Part shown: positions 23,720 through 32,137 of the stretch, piece by piece
Layout of the letters: the number at the start of each line of letters is the position of its first letter
How positions within the stretch are numbered: position 1 is the stretch's first letter
Origin: Methylocystaceae bacterium
GTDB lineage: Bacteria; Pseudomonadota; Alphaproteobacteria; Rhizobiales; Beijerinckiaceae
Direction of reading: 5' to 3'
Length of the DNA stretch: 35,887 nucleotides
Assembly (NCBI GenBank): GCA_009773555.1
Contig: WSXZ01000054.1
Span: 1 to 35,887 of the forward strand
The notes under the pieces: generated by a model
Databases searched by the model: none
What the model was told of the DNA's origin: nothing
Seen by the model: only the letters and a program-made list of their open reading frames with translations
Made by a program: the position numbers and the translations under genes

Positions 23720-24598
23720 TTATGCGTTTTGTTCGCTAGCTATTGAATATGGAATCAGTCGTCGATGGCTGCTGTCATATTTGTAACAGAACAGTCTGGC
23801 GCGCCTTTTTCCAAAAACGTCCTCGAAATGGACGTGGCCGACGATCCACAAGTGGAGATACCCTCGCGGAAGACCAGTTTCTTGTGCTTTTGTAAGGGAG
23901 ATTGTTTTCCGGGAGCATTCCAGTTCCCCAGACTCTTCGTCTGCGCCAAGGATTTCTATTGGACGCTCATCCCCTATCATTTCGCTGAAAAATTCAGCAT
24001 CGGGGAGCGGAGGATCGTTAGCGATGATGACGTCTATGTGATAACTGCCAATAATGGCCGGCGTCTTACCAAAATTTTTGATCGCGTATCTGACTTCTAC
24101 TCGTCGTTCGTTGCCTTCAGAAGTTCCATACCATCCCTCTCTGAAATTATAGATTCTAATCGTTTCGAAAACCCAAGCGGCCTCGCTAGCAACAGCGGCA
24201 TCGGCAGACTCCTTGGCGATGACGAGCGACCTCTTCATGTCATGAGCTTGCTGGTCCGCAGCCTTCCTGAGTCCCCTTGTCTCGTCAAAAAGACCTTTCG
24301 TAGCGATGTAGAGGCGCGCGGTGAACAAGGCCAGAAATCCATTGAAAAGCACCAACAAGGAATCCGTCGGCTTTTCAAAAAGTTGGCTAACCCAATAACC
24401 TTCTTTGTTTCCTCCTTGATCGTTTTGTTCCTGACGCTGACGAATAATAGCTTTGCCGGAATTAGCGTGCTCGTGTGGGGCTATGGCGGGCTTTCGGCCA
24501 TAATTTGGTTTGGGATGTTGAAATAAGGCAAATAGCATTACGCCAAAAAGTAGCAGCCAAAGCGCCAAGAGGGGCCAACGCCTAATTGGCAAATTCAA
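23720..24598 (-). CDS. Hypothetical membrane protein in AT-richer patch
   Basis: A 292-residue protein with a TTG as its apparent first codon; the nearest in-frame ATG (24538) falls inside the first membrane helix, so TTG is kept. Two hydrophobic helices are seen (about 8-26 and 80-98: LLVLFNGFLALFTARLYIAT), then a helical stretch (FDETRGLRKAADQQAHDMKR) and a beta-rich C-terminal domain (WVFETIRIYNFREG, YAIKNFGKTPAIIGSYHIDV). The layout is common among uncharacterised accessory membrane proteins in proteobacteria; no function is known. Base composition is lower in GC than the flanking genes, which suggests acquisition. It follows the DUF6471 remnant by 7 bases. Confidence 0.7.
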   Translation of the reverse strand: MNLPIRRWPLLALWLLLFGVMLFALFQHPKPNYGRKPAIAPHEHANSGKAIIRQRQEQNDQGGNKEGYWVSQLFEKPTDSLLVLFNGFLALFTARLYIATKGLFDETRGLRKAADQQAHDMKRSLVIAKESADAAVASEAAWVFETIRIYNFREGWYGTSEGNERRVEVRYAIKNFGKTPAIIGSYHIDVIIANDPPLPDAEFFSEMIGDERPIEILGADEESGELECSRKTISLTKAQETGLPRGYLHLWIVGHVHFEDVFGKRRARLFCYKYDSSHRRLIPYSIASEQNA

Positions 24599-24605
24599 AT
24601 CCTCA

Positions 24606-24833
24606 CTAGATGTCCTCCAAATCTATGCCGGTGAGCCCGAGCACGGCAATGCATGCGAGGAAAAAAATCGCTGAAAACGTCCCCCGCTTTAGCTTCATGG
24701 TGATAGACGCTTCGGTTTCACTCAAACCGTGCTTTTTCAGGCGCTTCGCCAACTCAGCGTAAGTTACCCCTGCTTCTTGACAGACTTTTTCGACGAGACC
24801 TGCTCCAACATTTGATTTTGAGCTATTACTTAT
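24606..24833 (-). pseudogene. DUF6471-family remnant with repeat-derived 5' end
   Basis: An open frame between a TGA at 24839-24837 and a TAG at 24608-24606. Its last 53 codons (from 24767) read VTYAELAKRLKKHGLSETEA, then SITMKLKRGTFSAIFFLACI, ending GIDLEDI. This is the DUF6471 core, a small helix-turn-helix-like domain. The usual charged N-terminal helix is missing; the preceding 19 codons (24777-24833) are REP-like repeat sequence, and no ATG, GTG or TTG occurs in frame before the domain. The simplest reading is that the repeat replaced the gene's 5' end. If translated it would need an unusual start or the internal Met at codon 24 of the domain. Confidence 0.65.
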
Positions 24834-24843
24834 CGATCACATG
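24777..24843 (-). repeat. Second copy of the composite REP-like element, diverged
   Basis: On the minus strand this stretch carries CATGTGATCGATAAG, then an AT-rich spacer, then TTGGAGCAGGT followed by CGAAAAAGTCTGTCAA, in the same order as 6597-6666. The CTTATCGATCACATG arm is exact, but its partner arm (CATTTGATCGGGA at about 24848) is degraded, and the GAACCTGCTC arm is replaced by DUF6471 coding sequence. Confidence 0.7.
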
Positions 24844-24891
24844 AATCCATTTGATCGGGACGCGCTCCAGCGCGCGCAAGTCTCAAACTTG

Positions 24892-26388
24892 TCAGATCGC
24901 CCAGCCGAGCGAACGCTCGACGGCCTTTTCCCAGGATGCGATCAGGCGCGCCCGCTCCTGCGGCGGCATATGGGGCGTAAAGCGGCGTGACTGTCGCGTG
25001 CGCGCGGCGATGTCATCCAGGCTTGTATAAACGCCGACGGCGAGGCCCGCCGCATAGGCGGCGCCGACCGCCGTCAACTCCAGCTGACTGGGCCGGACGA
25101 CCGGGGCGTCGATGAGGTCGGCCTGAAACTGCATCAACAAATCGCTCCCCGCCATGCCGCCATCGACCTTCAGCGCGCTGATCTCGACGCCCGCGTCGGC
25201 GATCATCGCCGCCAGGACTTCACGGGTCTGAAACGCCGCGGCTTCGAGCGCCGCGCGCGCGATATGGCCCTTGTTGGAGAATCGCGTCAGCCCGGCGATG
25301 ATCCCGCGGGCGTCGCCACGCCATCGCGGCGCAAAAAGACCAGAGAAGGCCGGCACGAAATAGACGTCGCCATTGTCCGGCACGCTCCTCGCCAGCGCCT
25401 CGATCTCGCGGCTCTCTTTAATGATCCCGAGATTGTCGCGCAGCCACTGCACCAGAGCGCCGGCGATCGCGATCGAGCCTTCCAGCGCGTAGCAGGGTTT
25501 GGCGTCGCCAAGCTGATAGGCGAGCGTCGTCAGCAGGCCCTTGGTCGAGATGCGCGGCGTCTCGCCGACGTTCATCAGCAGAAAGCAGCCGGTGCCATAA
25601 GTGTTCTTGGCGTCGCCAACATTGACGCAGGCTTGCCCGAGCAGCGCGGCGTGCTGGTCGCCGAGCGCGCCGGCGAGCGGAACGCCGGCGAGCGCGCCGA
25701 CGCATTCCCCATAGACTTCGCTCGACGAGCATATTTTCGGCAGGCAGGCTGGGGGAATGTCGAAGATCCGCAGCAGTTCATCGTCCCATTGCAGGGTTTC
25801 AAGATTCATCAGCTGCGTGCGCGAGGCGTTGGTCGCGTCGATGAGATGGCGGCCGCCGCCGGGGCCGCCGGTCAAATTCCAAATCATCCAGGAGTCGATC
25901 GTGCCGAACAGCGCCGCGCCCTGCGCCGCCTTCTCGCGCGCGCCGGGGATTTCGTCGAGAAGCCAGGCGAGTTTGAGCGCGGAAAAATAGCTCGCGAGCG
26001 GTAGTCCCGTCTTTGCGCGGACCAGATCGCCCAACCCCTGCGCCGCGATCCGGTCCACGGCGGCTTGCGTGCGGGTATCCATCCAGACGATCGCATGATG
26101 AAGCGGCGCGCCGGTCGCCGCATCCCACAAGACGGTCGTCTCGCGCTGATTGGTGACGCCGACGGCTGAGAGGTCGCTGGCCGAGAGCTTGGCCTCGGTC
26201 AGCGCCGCTTCGATCACGGTCTGCGCGTTGCGCCAAATCTCGGCGGCGTCATGTTCGACCCAGCCGGGGCGGGGATAGATTTGCCGGTGCTCGCGCTGCG
26301 CCTGGGCGATGATCCCGCCATGACTGCGCATGACGATAAAGCGGGTGCTCGTCGTGCCCTGATCGAGCGCGCCCAGGAGTTTGGACAT
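24892..26388 (-). CDS. glpK: Glycerol kinase
   Basis: A 498-residue FGGY-family kinase that phosphorylates glycerol to sn-glycerol 3-phosphate with [19 protein letters not shown] is the first phosphate loop; [23 protein letters not shown] and IVWMDTR carry glycerol-contacting residues; [25 protein letters not shown] and [20 protein letters not shown] form the second ATPase half. Length is normal. It stands alone; glpD and glpF are not in the window. After its stop there is a short hairpin (CAAGT/ACTTG, 24877-24891) and a GC stem (24862-24875), together a possible weak terminator. Confidence 0.96.
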   Translation of the reverse strand: MSKLLGALDQGTTSTRFIVMRSHGGIIAQAQREHRQIYPRPGWVEHDAAEIWRNAQTVIEAALTEAKLSASDLSAVGVTNQRETTVLWDAATGAPLHHAIVWMDTRTQAAVDRIAAQGLGDLVRAKTGLPLASYFSALKLAWLLDEIPGAREKAAQGAALFGTIDSWMIWNLTGGPGGGRHLIDATNASRTQLMNLETLQWDDELLRIFDIPPACLPKICSSSEVYGECVGALAGVPLAGALGDQHAALLGQACVNVGDAKNTYGTGCFLLMNVGETPRISTKGLLTTLAYQLGDAKPCYALEGSIAIAGALVQWLRDNLGIIKESREIEALARSVPDNGDVYFVPAFSGLFAPRWRGDARGIIAGLTRFSNKGHIARAALEAAAFQTREVLAAMIADAGVEISALKVDGGMAGSDLLMQFQADLIDAPVVRPSQLELTAVGAAYAAGLAVGVYTSLDDIAARTRQSRRFTPHMPPQERARLIASWEKAVERSLGWAI

Positions 26389-26484
26389 TCATAACCCTCT
26401 GATGAACAGAAGTTTCAGCCTCGGTTCAGCGCGTTCGCCGCAACTTGAAAACGGTTCCATCATTTCTCAAGAGGAGGATGCTCC

Positions 26485-26847
26485 ATGAGATCGGCAGCCG
26501 TCAAAACCCTATCGGCGCCAATCAAGCCGGCCTTCGCCGCGCTTCTTTTCATTCTCGCTTCGAGCGCATGCGCGCCAGAGGCTTCCGCGCTGCCGGGGAT
26601 TGATCGCGCGCCAGCGGCTCAGCTGGGGCAGGGCGTCGAGAAGGCGCGCTGGGTGTGCGGTCCCTACCGGTGCTGGTGGCAGCCTGGCTATGGCTGGGGC
26701 GGCGGCTACGGCTGGGGTGGTCCCCGCTGGGGCGGCGGCTATGGTTGGCGACGCCAAGGCTGGGGCGGATCCGGCTGGGGCGGACCGGGCTGGGGCGGGC
26801 CTGGCTACGGTTGGGGCGGCGGAGGCTGGGGACACCGTCACTGGTAA
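26485..26847 (+). CDS. Exported Gly/Trp-rich small protein
   Basis: A 120-residue protein with GAGGAGG before its ATG. The signal peptide spans residues 1 to about 36 and ends near SSACAPEASA; the Cys may mark a lipoprotein or be incidental. The mature part has WVCGPYRCWWQPGYGWG with two cysteines, then about twelve Gly-Trp or Gly-Tyr dipeptides separated by short Pro/Gly/Arg runs, ending GHRHW. Such proteins are common, poorly characterised envelope proteins of Hyphomicrobiales. It is divergent from glpK and followed by a clear terminator. Confidence 0.8.
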   Translation: MRSAAVKTLSAPIKPAFAALLFILASSACAPEASALPGIDRAPAAQLGQGVEKARWVCGPYRCWWQPGYGWGGGYGWGGPRWGGGYGWRRQGWGGSGWGGPGWGGPGYGWGGGGWGHRHW

Positions 26848-26871
26848 GAAAGGATTAACCCCAAGCATCAA

Positions 26872-26904
26872 GGGCCGCGGACGTCGTTCGCGGCTCATTT
26901 TTTT
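26872..26904 (+). terminator. Rho-independent terminator after the Gly/Trp-rich gene
   Basis: GCCGCG (26874-26879), a 9-base loop, CGCGGC (26889-26894), then a tract containing seven T at 26898-26904. It lies 25 bases after the stop codon at 26845-26847. Confidence 0.85.
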
Positions 26905-27058
26905 ACACTTGCCGGGAGACCAATTCGTCCAAAATGTATTTGATAAACCGGCATGGTCCTTGCCAATTAGAATTCATGGGCGCGGGTCTGTCCGAAAGGC
27001 GACACGCGGGAGTTGGCAAACGACAGGAGATGTTGTAACCTACTGATACGAAAGGTAG

Positions 27059-27122
27059 TTTGCAATCTTTCCAAAGAAGGGAGATTTGCAACCTTTCCAG
27101 AAAGTAGTTTGCAACCTTTCCA
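27059..27122. repeat. Three direct repeats TTTGCAAYCTTTCCA upstream of bfd
   Basis: Copies at 27059-27073 (with T at the variable site), 27085-27099 and 27108-27122, spaced 26 and 23 bases, roughly two helical turns. A weaker related motif, TTGTAACCT, is just upstream at 27033-27041. They end 14 bases before the bfd ATG. Regular spacing immediately ahead of iron-storage genes suggests a regulator-binding array overlapping the promoter or leader; a mobile or dispersed direct-repeat family is the alternative. Confidence 0.65.
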
Positions 27123-27136
27123 AACTAGGCTAAGTA

Positions 27137-27373
27137 ATGATCGTCTGTTCGTGCAACGTCCTGTCGGACCGCGATGTGCGCGATACGCTTGGGCCACGCG
27201 GTGACCGGCCTTCGGTTTCAGCCGTGTTCCGGCATATGGGCTGCGAGGCGAAATGCGGGCGCTGCGTGCGCAGCATCGTCGCCATCGTCGACCAGCACGC
27301 CGCGAGAGGATTGGATGAGTGCTCGGGGAGCGGCGATTGTGAAGGCTGTCGCGCCGACGAATTGGCGGCGTAA
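27137..27373 (+). CDS. bfd: Bacterioferritin-associated ferredoxin
   Basis: A 78-residue Bfd-type 2Fe-2S protein that reduces and mobilises iron from bacterioferritin. Ligands fit MIVCSC at the N-terminus and CEAKCGRC further on (C4, C6, then C39 and C42 or neighbours). The helix-turn core SDRDVRDTL and the RSIVAIVDQH helix are typical. A Cys/Gly-rich tail (ECSGSGDCEGCRADE) with extra cysteines is less usual. It is 27 bases upstream of bfr, the expected partner. The ribosome site is weak. Confidence 0.9.
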   Translation: MIVCSCNVLSDRDVRDTLGPRGDRPSVSAVFRHMGCEAKCGRCVRSIVAIVDQHAARGLDECSGSGDCEGCRADELAA

Positions 27374-27400
27374 GTCTATTTTCATGGAAAGGATGCGGAC

Positions 27401-27883
27401 ATGCGCGGTGACGCGAAGGTCATCGACTATCTCAATCGCGGGTTGCGCGCAGAATTGACGGCTGTCAATCAGTACTGGCTGCATTACCGCATTTTCCACA
27501 ATTGGGGTTTTCTCGAACTCGCCAAGAAGTGGCGGGAAGAGTCGATCGAGGAGATGCGTCACGCGGATCATTTCGCCGAGCGCATCCTCTTCCTTGAGGG
27601 CTTCCCGAATATGCAGGTGCTCGATCCGCTGCGCATCGGCCAATCCGTCGAGGAGATCGTCAAGGCGGACCTCGAGACGGAGTTCGCCGCCCGTGAGCTC
27701 TATCTCGAAGCCGCGGCCTATTGTCTCTCGATCAACGATCGCGTTTCCGAGCAGCTTTTCGAAGGCGTGGTGAAGAGCGAGGAAAAGCACATCGACTTCC
27801 TCGAGACGCAGCTTGAGTTGATCAAGCAGCTCGGCGTCCAGCTTTACTCGCAAAAGCACGTCGGCGAGTTGCACTCCTCCTGA
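27401..27883 (+). CDS. bfr: Bacterioferritin
   Basis: A 160-residue bacterioferritin, a 24-mer iron-storage cage with haem at the dimer interface. The ferroxidase ligands are present: Glu in LRAELTAVNQYW, Glu and His in ESIEEMRHADH, Glu in ETEFAARELY, and Glu and His in KSEEKHIDFLE. M52 in IEEM is the axial haem ligand. Start MRGDAKVIDYLN and length are normal. AAAGGA precedes the ATG. It is co-directional with bfd, and the pair is probably controlled from the repeat-bearing region upstream. Confidence 0.96.
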   Translation: MRGDAKVIDYLNRGLRAELTAVNQYWLHYRIFHNWGFLELAKKWREESIEEMRHADHFAERILFLEGFPNMQVLDPLRIGQSVEEIVKADLETEFAARELYLEAAAYCLSINDRVSEQLFEGVVKSEEKHIDFLETQLELIKQLGVQLYSQKHVGELHSS

Positions 27884-27938
27884 CCGAGGGCCGCCATCGA
27901 CCGCCGCAGGATGCTCACGCGTCCGCGGCGGCGGCGGG

Positions 27939-28559
27939 TCATTCCATCACCGCCGCCTTCAGAATGCACACCATCGTCGCCTGCGCCGGCGTTTTGCCGA
28001 GGTTGCGGATAATGTGCGGCCGGTCGCAGCGATAGCGCAGGGTTTCCCCAGCTTTCACGCTCGACTTCGCTCCCGCGACCTCGACCTCAAGCTCGCCGTC
28101 GCGCACGGACAGGCTCTCGACCGAGCCACGCTGATGCGCCTCGGATTCCAGAACGCCTCCAGGCGCGGCGGCGAATTCATAGCACTGCAGCCACTCGACC
28201 GTCTTGATCCAGCCGATGATCTCGAGCCGGCATTTGCCGTCGTCGGACACCAGGATGGGCGTGTCCGCTTTGCTGGTTTTCTCGAGGAAGGGTCCATCTT
28301 CCGTGGTCTGCAAAACCCGCTCGATCGAGACGTCGAGCGCCTGCGCGAGACGCCAGATGGTGGCGAGCGTCGGATTGGTTTCATTGCGCTCGATCTGACT
28401 GATGATCGACTTGGCGACTCCAGACTGCGAAGAGAGTTCGGAAAGCGACAAATTATAGGCTTTCCGCAGCCGCTGCACGGTCGCGCCGAGCTGTCCAGAA
28501 AGCGCCAGCGCGCCCGCCTGCAGCATTTTCTGCTTGTCCTGACCTTCGACGCCCATCAT
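27939..28559 (-). CDS. XRE-family regulator with C-terminal cupin
   Basis: A 206-residue transcription factor. The N-terminal helix-turn-helix (about 22-80) has LGATVQRLRKAYNLSLSELS and VAKSIISQIERNETNPTLAT. A cupin sensor domain (about 120-200) follows, with YEFAAAPGGVLESEAHQRGS and GETLRYRCDRPHIIRNLG. The family usually controls a neighbouring catabolic or transport gene in response to a small ligand, but no obvious target is adjacent: bfr is convergent, and the LpxH-like gene is divergent with 185 bases between. Two consecutive ATG codons make the start uncertain by one residue. Confidence 0.87.
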   Translation of the reverse strand: MMGVEGQDKQKMLQAGALALSGQLGATVQRLRKAYNLSLSELSSQSGVAKSIISQIERNETNPTLATIWRLAQALDVSIERVLQTTEDGPFLEKTSKADTPILVSDDGKCRLEIIGWIKTVEWLQCYEFAAAPGGVLESEAHQRGSVESLSVRDGELEVEVAGAKSSVKAGETLRYRCDRPHIIRNLGKTPAQATMVCILKAAVME

Positions 28560-28744
28560 CCCCAGCGCTTCAGCTGCGCCCGTTACGTTGCAGAATCGAT
28601 CGGCAAGATAGCCGACTGCGTTCGAAATATCGAACAGCGAGCCCCCGCGCTTGCGTCTGCTCGAGCCGAGATGGCCATGTCATCTGGCTGTGATGCGAAT
28701 CTGGTCAATCAGGCCAAGCGGCGAAGGCGAGAGGCGAACAGCTC

Positions 28745-29638
28745 ATGCTCGACAGAAACGCCAGGGTGAAGGTCTCCCAAGCGGTGCGCTCCAACACAGC
28801 GCAAATGTCGGATCCGGCAAGTGAACATGCAGTGAAGCGCTATCGGACGCTGTTTCTGTCCGATCTGCATCTGGGCGCACGCGGCGCCCAGGCTGAACTG
28901 CTGGTCGATTTCCTTAAACATAACGACGCCGACACGTTCTATCTTGTCGGGGACATCGTCGACGGCTGGCGGCTGAAAAACGGCTGGTATTGGCCGCAGG
29001 CGCATAACGACGTCATTCAAAAGCTGTTGCGCAAGGCTCGAAAGGGCGCGCATGTCATCTACGTGCCGGGCAATCACGACGAATTCGCCCGCGAATACAC
29101 CGGTCTCAACTTCGGCGGCGTCGATGTCGTCGACCACGCGCTGCATAAAACCGCCGACGGCAAGACCATGCTGGTCATCCACGGCGATCAGTTCGACATC
29201 GTCGTGCGCAACGCCCGCTGGCTCGCCTTCTTCGGCGACTGGGCCTATGATTTTGCGATCGTCGTCAACACCTGGTTCAACCGTGCGCGCCGCATGTTCG
29301 GCGTCGGCTATTGGTCGCTTTCCGCCTGGGCCAAGCTGAAGGTCAAGAACGCCGTCAATTTCATCGGCGATTTCGAGAACGCCCTCGCGTCCGAGGCGGC
29401 CCGCCGCAACGTTGACGGCGTGATCTGCGGACATATCCATCACGCGACGATCAAGACGATCAGCGGCAAGCTCTACGTCAATACCGGAGACTTTGTCGAA
29501 AGCTGCACCGCGATCGCCGAACATGACGATGGCGCGTTTGAGATCTTGCGGTGGCACAAGACGGCGGCCGAACGCGACGCCGCTGACGCGGCCGAGCGCG
29601 CCAGGGCCTTGCCGGACCAGAGAGCGGCGGCGGCTTGA
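28745..29638 (+). CDS. LpxH-like metallophosphoesterase
   Basis: A 297-residue calcineurin-fold phosphoesterase. Metal motifs in order: FLSDLHLGARG (D-x-H), LVGDIVDGW, VPGNHDEF, IHGDQFD and ICGHIHHATI then YVNTGDFVE. The family is annotated as UDP-2,3-diacylglucosamine diphosphatase-like; the alphaproteobacterial form with a Trp/Arg-rich cap insert (FDIVVRNARWLAFFGDWAYD) is commonly coupled to a glycosyltransferase, as here. Substrate probably a membrane lipid or nucleotide-sugar; lipid A synthesis more often uses LpxI in this class. The ATG at 28805 (MSDPASEH) is an alternative start. The stop overlaps the next ATG (TGATG). Confidence 0.87.
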   Translation: MLDRNARVKVSQAVRSNTAQMSDPASEHAVKRYRTLFLSDLHLGARGAQAELLVDFLKHNDADTFYLVGDIVDGWRLKNGWYWPQAHNDVIQKLLRKARKGAHVIYVPGNHDEFAREYTGLNFGGVDVVDHALHKTADGKTMLVIHGDQFDIVVRNARWLAFFGDWAYDFAIVVNTWFNRARRMFGVGYWSLSAWAKLKVKNAVNFIGDFENALASEAARRNVDGVICGHIHHATIKTISGKLYVNTGDFVESCTAIAEHDDGAFEILRWHKTAAERDAADAAERARALPDQRAAAA

Positions 29639-30738
29639 TGCGAATATTGGTGGCGACGGACGCCTGGCGTCCGCAGGTCAATGGCGTCGTCCGATCGCTC
29701 GAGACCATGGCGCAGTCGGCGCGCGCGCTGGGCGCCGAAATCGACTTTTTGACCCCGCGCGACTTCAATTCGCTGCCCATGCCGACCTATCCGGAGATCG
29801 CGCTGGCGCTCGCTTCGCCGCGCGCCGTTCGCCGGCGGCTCGAAGATGGTTATGATCACGTCCATATTGCGACGGAAGGACCCATCGGCCTTGTGACCCG
29901 CGCCGTCCTGCTGCGGGCGCGCCGCTCCTTCACCACGAGCTTCCACACGCGCTTCCCCGAATATATCCAGGCGCGTTTTGGGCTTCCCGTCGGGGTCGCC
30001 TATGCGGCGTTGCGCCGCTTCCATAACGCCGGCGCCGGCGTGATGGTGTCGACGCCGAGTTTGTCGCGCGAATTGTCGGAGCGGGGATTTCGGCGGGTCC
30101 TGCGCTGGTCGCGCGGCGTGGACCACGCGTTGTTTACCCCCGATGCGGCGACGCCGCTCCCCTATGAGCGGCCGATTTTCCTTTACGCCGGGCGCCTTGC
30201 CGTAGAGAAAAACATCGAGGCGTTTTTGTCGCTCGATCTGCCGGGCACGAAACTTGTCGCCGGCGACGGACCGGCGCGCGCGGGGCTCGAAGCCAAATTT
30301 CCGCAGGCGAAATTCCTCGGCGTCAAAACGAGCGCCGAACTTGCGGCGCTCTACGCCGCATCTGACGTCTTCGTTTTTCCGAGCCGCACCGACACGTTCG
30401 GCATCGTGCTGCTCGAAGCCATGGCCTGCGGCCTGCCGGTCGCAGCCTATCCGGTCACGGGACCGCTCGACGTCATCGGGGCGAGCGGCGCGGGCGCGCT
30501 GAACGAGGATCTCCGGAGCGCCGCGCTGGCCGCGCTCGACATCAGCAGGGAGGCGGCGCGCGCACATGCGCTGACCTTCACCTGGGAGAATTGCGCGCGA
30601 CAGTTCCTCGATAATATCGCTTATGCGCGCGGCGCGGCTGCGCTCGGCGGCGTCGGCCTTGAGGCGTTGCGCGAAACGAGTCAGGCGTCTGCCGAGGACC
30701 GTCGATCGGTGAAAAAGCGGCAGCCCGTCCAACCCTGA
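29638..30738 (+). CDS. GT4-family glycosyltransferase
   Basis: A 366-residue GT-B enzyme. The start MRILVATDAWRPQVNGVVRS is the N-terminal acceptor domain; SFHTRFPEYIQARFGLP is shared with the MgtA/SqdX-like mannosyl- or glucosyltransferases that act on membrane lipids. The C-terminal donor domain has FLYAGRLAVEKNIEAFL, VAGDGPARAGLEAKFP and the sugar-nucleotide E-x7-E motif DTFGIVLLEAMACGLPVAAY. Coupled translation with the phosphoesterase suggests both act in one glycolipid pathway. Donor sugar unknown. Confidence 0.9.
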   Translation: MRILVATDAWRPQVNGVVRSLETMAQSARALGAEIDFLTPRDFNSLPMPTYPEIALALASPRAVRRRLEDGYDHVHIATEGPIGLVTRAVLLRARRSFTTSFHTRFPEYIQARFGLPVGVAYAALRRFHNAGAGVMVSTPSLSRELSERGFRRVLRWSRGVDHALFTPDAATPLPYERPIFLYAGRLAVEKNIEAFLSLDLPGTKLVAGDGPARAGLEAKFPQAKFLGVKTSAELAALYAASDVFVFPSRTDTFGIVLLEAMACGLPVAAYPVTGPLDVIGASGAGALNEDLRSAALAALDISREAARAHALTFTWENCARQFLDNIAYARGAAALGGVGLEALRETSQASAEDRRSVKKRQPVQP

Positions 30739-30797
30739 CTCATCGTCATTTCAGCGCTTGCAACTGTCACTGCTGGAGACAAGAGAGCGAAGCCGCT

Positions 30798-31569
30798 ATG
30801 GTCGTGCCGCCGCATTCCCCGCGCGCGCACCGGAGCGTCTTCTTGAGCCTTTCGCCTGAAGAAATCGAACGCTACGCGAGGCATCTCGTGCTGCGTGACA
30901 TCGGCGGGCCGGGCCAGAGCAAGCTCAAGGATGCTCGTGTACTCGTCGTCGGCGCTGGCGGGCTCGGCGCGCCGCTGCTGCAATATCTCGCAGCGGCCGG
31001 CGTCGGCGCGCTCGGCGTCGTCGACGACGACGCGGTTTCACTGTCCAACTTGCAGCGCCAGGTGATCCACGCGACGCAGGACGTCGGCCGCCCCAAGGTC
31101 GACAGCGCGCGAGACGCCATCGCGCGCCTCAATCCGCATGTCGTCGTGGAGCCGCATGCGCTGCGGCTCGATGAGACGAACGCCCGCGCGCTGATCGGGC
31201 GCTACGATGTCGTGGCCGACGGTTCGGACAATTTCGCGACGCGCTATCTCGTCTCGGACGCCTGCTATTACGAAAGAAAGCCGCTCGTGACCGCGGCGCT
31301 CGGCGGCTTCGACGCCGACCTATCGCTGCCTGTTTCCGACGCCGCCGCAGGCGGGGGAAATCCCGACCTGCGAAGAAGCCGGCGTTCTCGGCGCGCTTGC
31401 CGGCGTCGTCGGCGCGATGATGGCGCTCGAAGTCGTGCGCGAGATCGTCGGCTTCGGCGAGGGGCTGGTCGGCCGTCTGCTGCTCATCGACGCGCGCGGC
31501 ATGCGGTTCGAGACCATCCGCTATGCCTTTGACCCGGAAAATCCGCTGAGCGGCGCCGGCGCGCAATGA
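30798..31569 (+). pseudogene. ThiF/MoeB/HesA-family adenylyltransferase, frameshifted by an internal deletion
   Basis: The first frame encodes YARHLVLRDIGGPGQSKLKD, the nucleotide loop VLVVGAGGLGAPLLQYLAAA, VDDDAVSLSNLQRQVIHA and ADGSDNFATRYLVSDACYY up to GGFDAD. The second frame, from about 31315, continues PTYRCLFPTPPQAGEIPTCE and AGVLGALAGVVGAMMALEVV, ending PLSGAGAQ at 31569. Relatives have about 19 residues (of the form SLTT..DGRPN) between the two parts, so a stretch of length congruent to 2 modulo 3 is missing near 31314-31318. Intact proteins adenylate the C-terminus of MoaD/ThiS-type sulfur carriers for molybdopterin or thiamin synthesis. If the deletion is an assembly error, the true product is about 275 residues. 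Confidence 0.82.
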
Positions 31570-31636
31570 TGAATGCGCGCCTTTTTTGGTGGCGCATTTT
31601 CAGTGCCGATCCGGCGTCCACTTCGGCGGAAATGCG

Positions 31637-31990
31637 CTAAAGCGCCGCGATGACGGCGATCTCGACCTTGTAGGCCGGCGCCACGAGCTTCGCTTCGACG
31701 GTCGCGCGCGCGGGCGGATTGGCCTTGTCGACCCACTCGTCCCAAACGCCGTTCATCTCTGCGAATGTCGCGATGTCGGCAAGGTAGATCGTCGCCGACA
31801 GGATATTGGCCTTGGCGCTGCCGGCTTCGGCGAGAAGCGCGTCGATCTGCGCGAGGATTTCGCGAGTCTGATCGGCGACCGATCCGCCCTTGGTCTTGTC
31901 GGCCACCTGGCCGGCCGTGTAGACGGCGTTGCCGCGAACGACCGCTTGGCTCATACGCGGCCCCGCGCCGATCCTTTTAATGTTGCTCAT
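31637..31990 (-). CDS. RidA-family enamine/imine deaminase
   Basis: A 117-residue RidA (YjgF/YER057c/UK114) protein that hydrolyses reactive enamines and imines formed by PLP enzymes. A GGAGGCG ribosome site precedes the ATG. The pattern AVVRGNAVYTAGQVADKT, DQTREILAQIDALLAEAGS, ATIYLADIATFAEMNGVWDE and PARATVEAKLVAPAYKVEIA is typical, with the conserved Arg in PARATVE that anchors the substrate carboxylate. It is convergent with the ThiF-like gene. Subclass not assigned. Confidence 0.93.
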   Translation of the reverse strand: MSNIKRIGAGPRMSQAVVRGNAVYTAGQVADKTKGGSVADQTREILAQIDALLAEAGSAKANILSATIYLADIATFAEMNGVWDEWVDKANPPARATVEAKLVAPAYKVEIAVIAAL

Positions 31991-32137
31991 CTCGCCTCCA
32001 TGCGTGCCGCGCCGGTCTAGGCGAAGCGCGTGTCGCGGGCAAGCGGGTTAGATCATGGTCATTCGGTTCGTTGCATGTCCGCGCAGAGATCGCTCTGTAA
32101 TCCGATCATTGCGGAGAAAAGCGCGTCGAAGCGCGAG

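Noticed and set aside
23765-24526. 253-residue plus-strand frame opposite the hypothetical membrane protein
   Set aside because: The minus-strand frame has membrane helices and a balanced composition; the plus-strand frame lacks a ribosome site and recognisable domains and is better explained as its shadow.
27059-27122. CRISPR array
   Set aside because: Three 15-bp copies with 8-11 base gaps are far too short.
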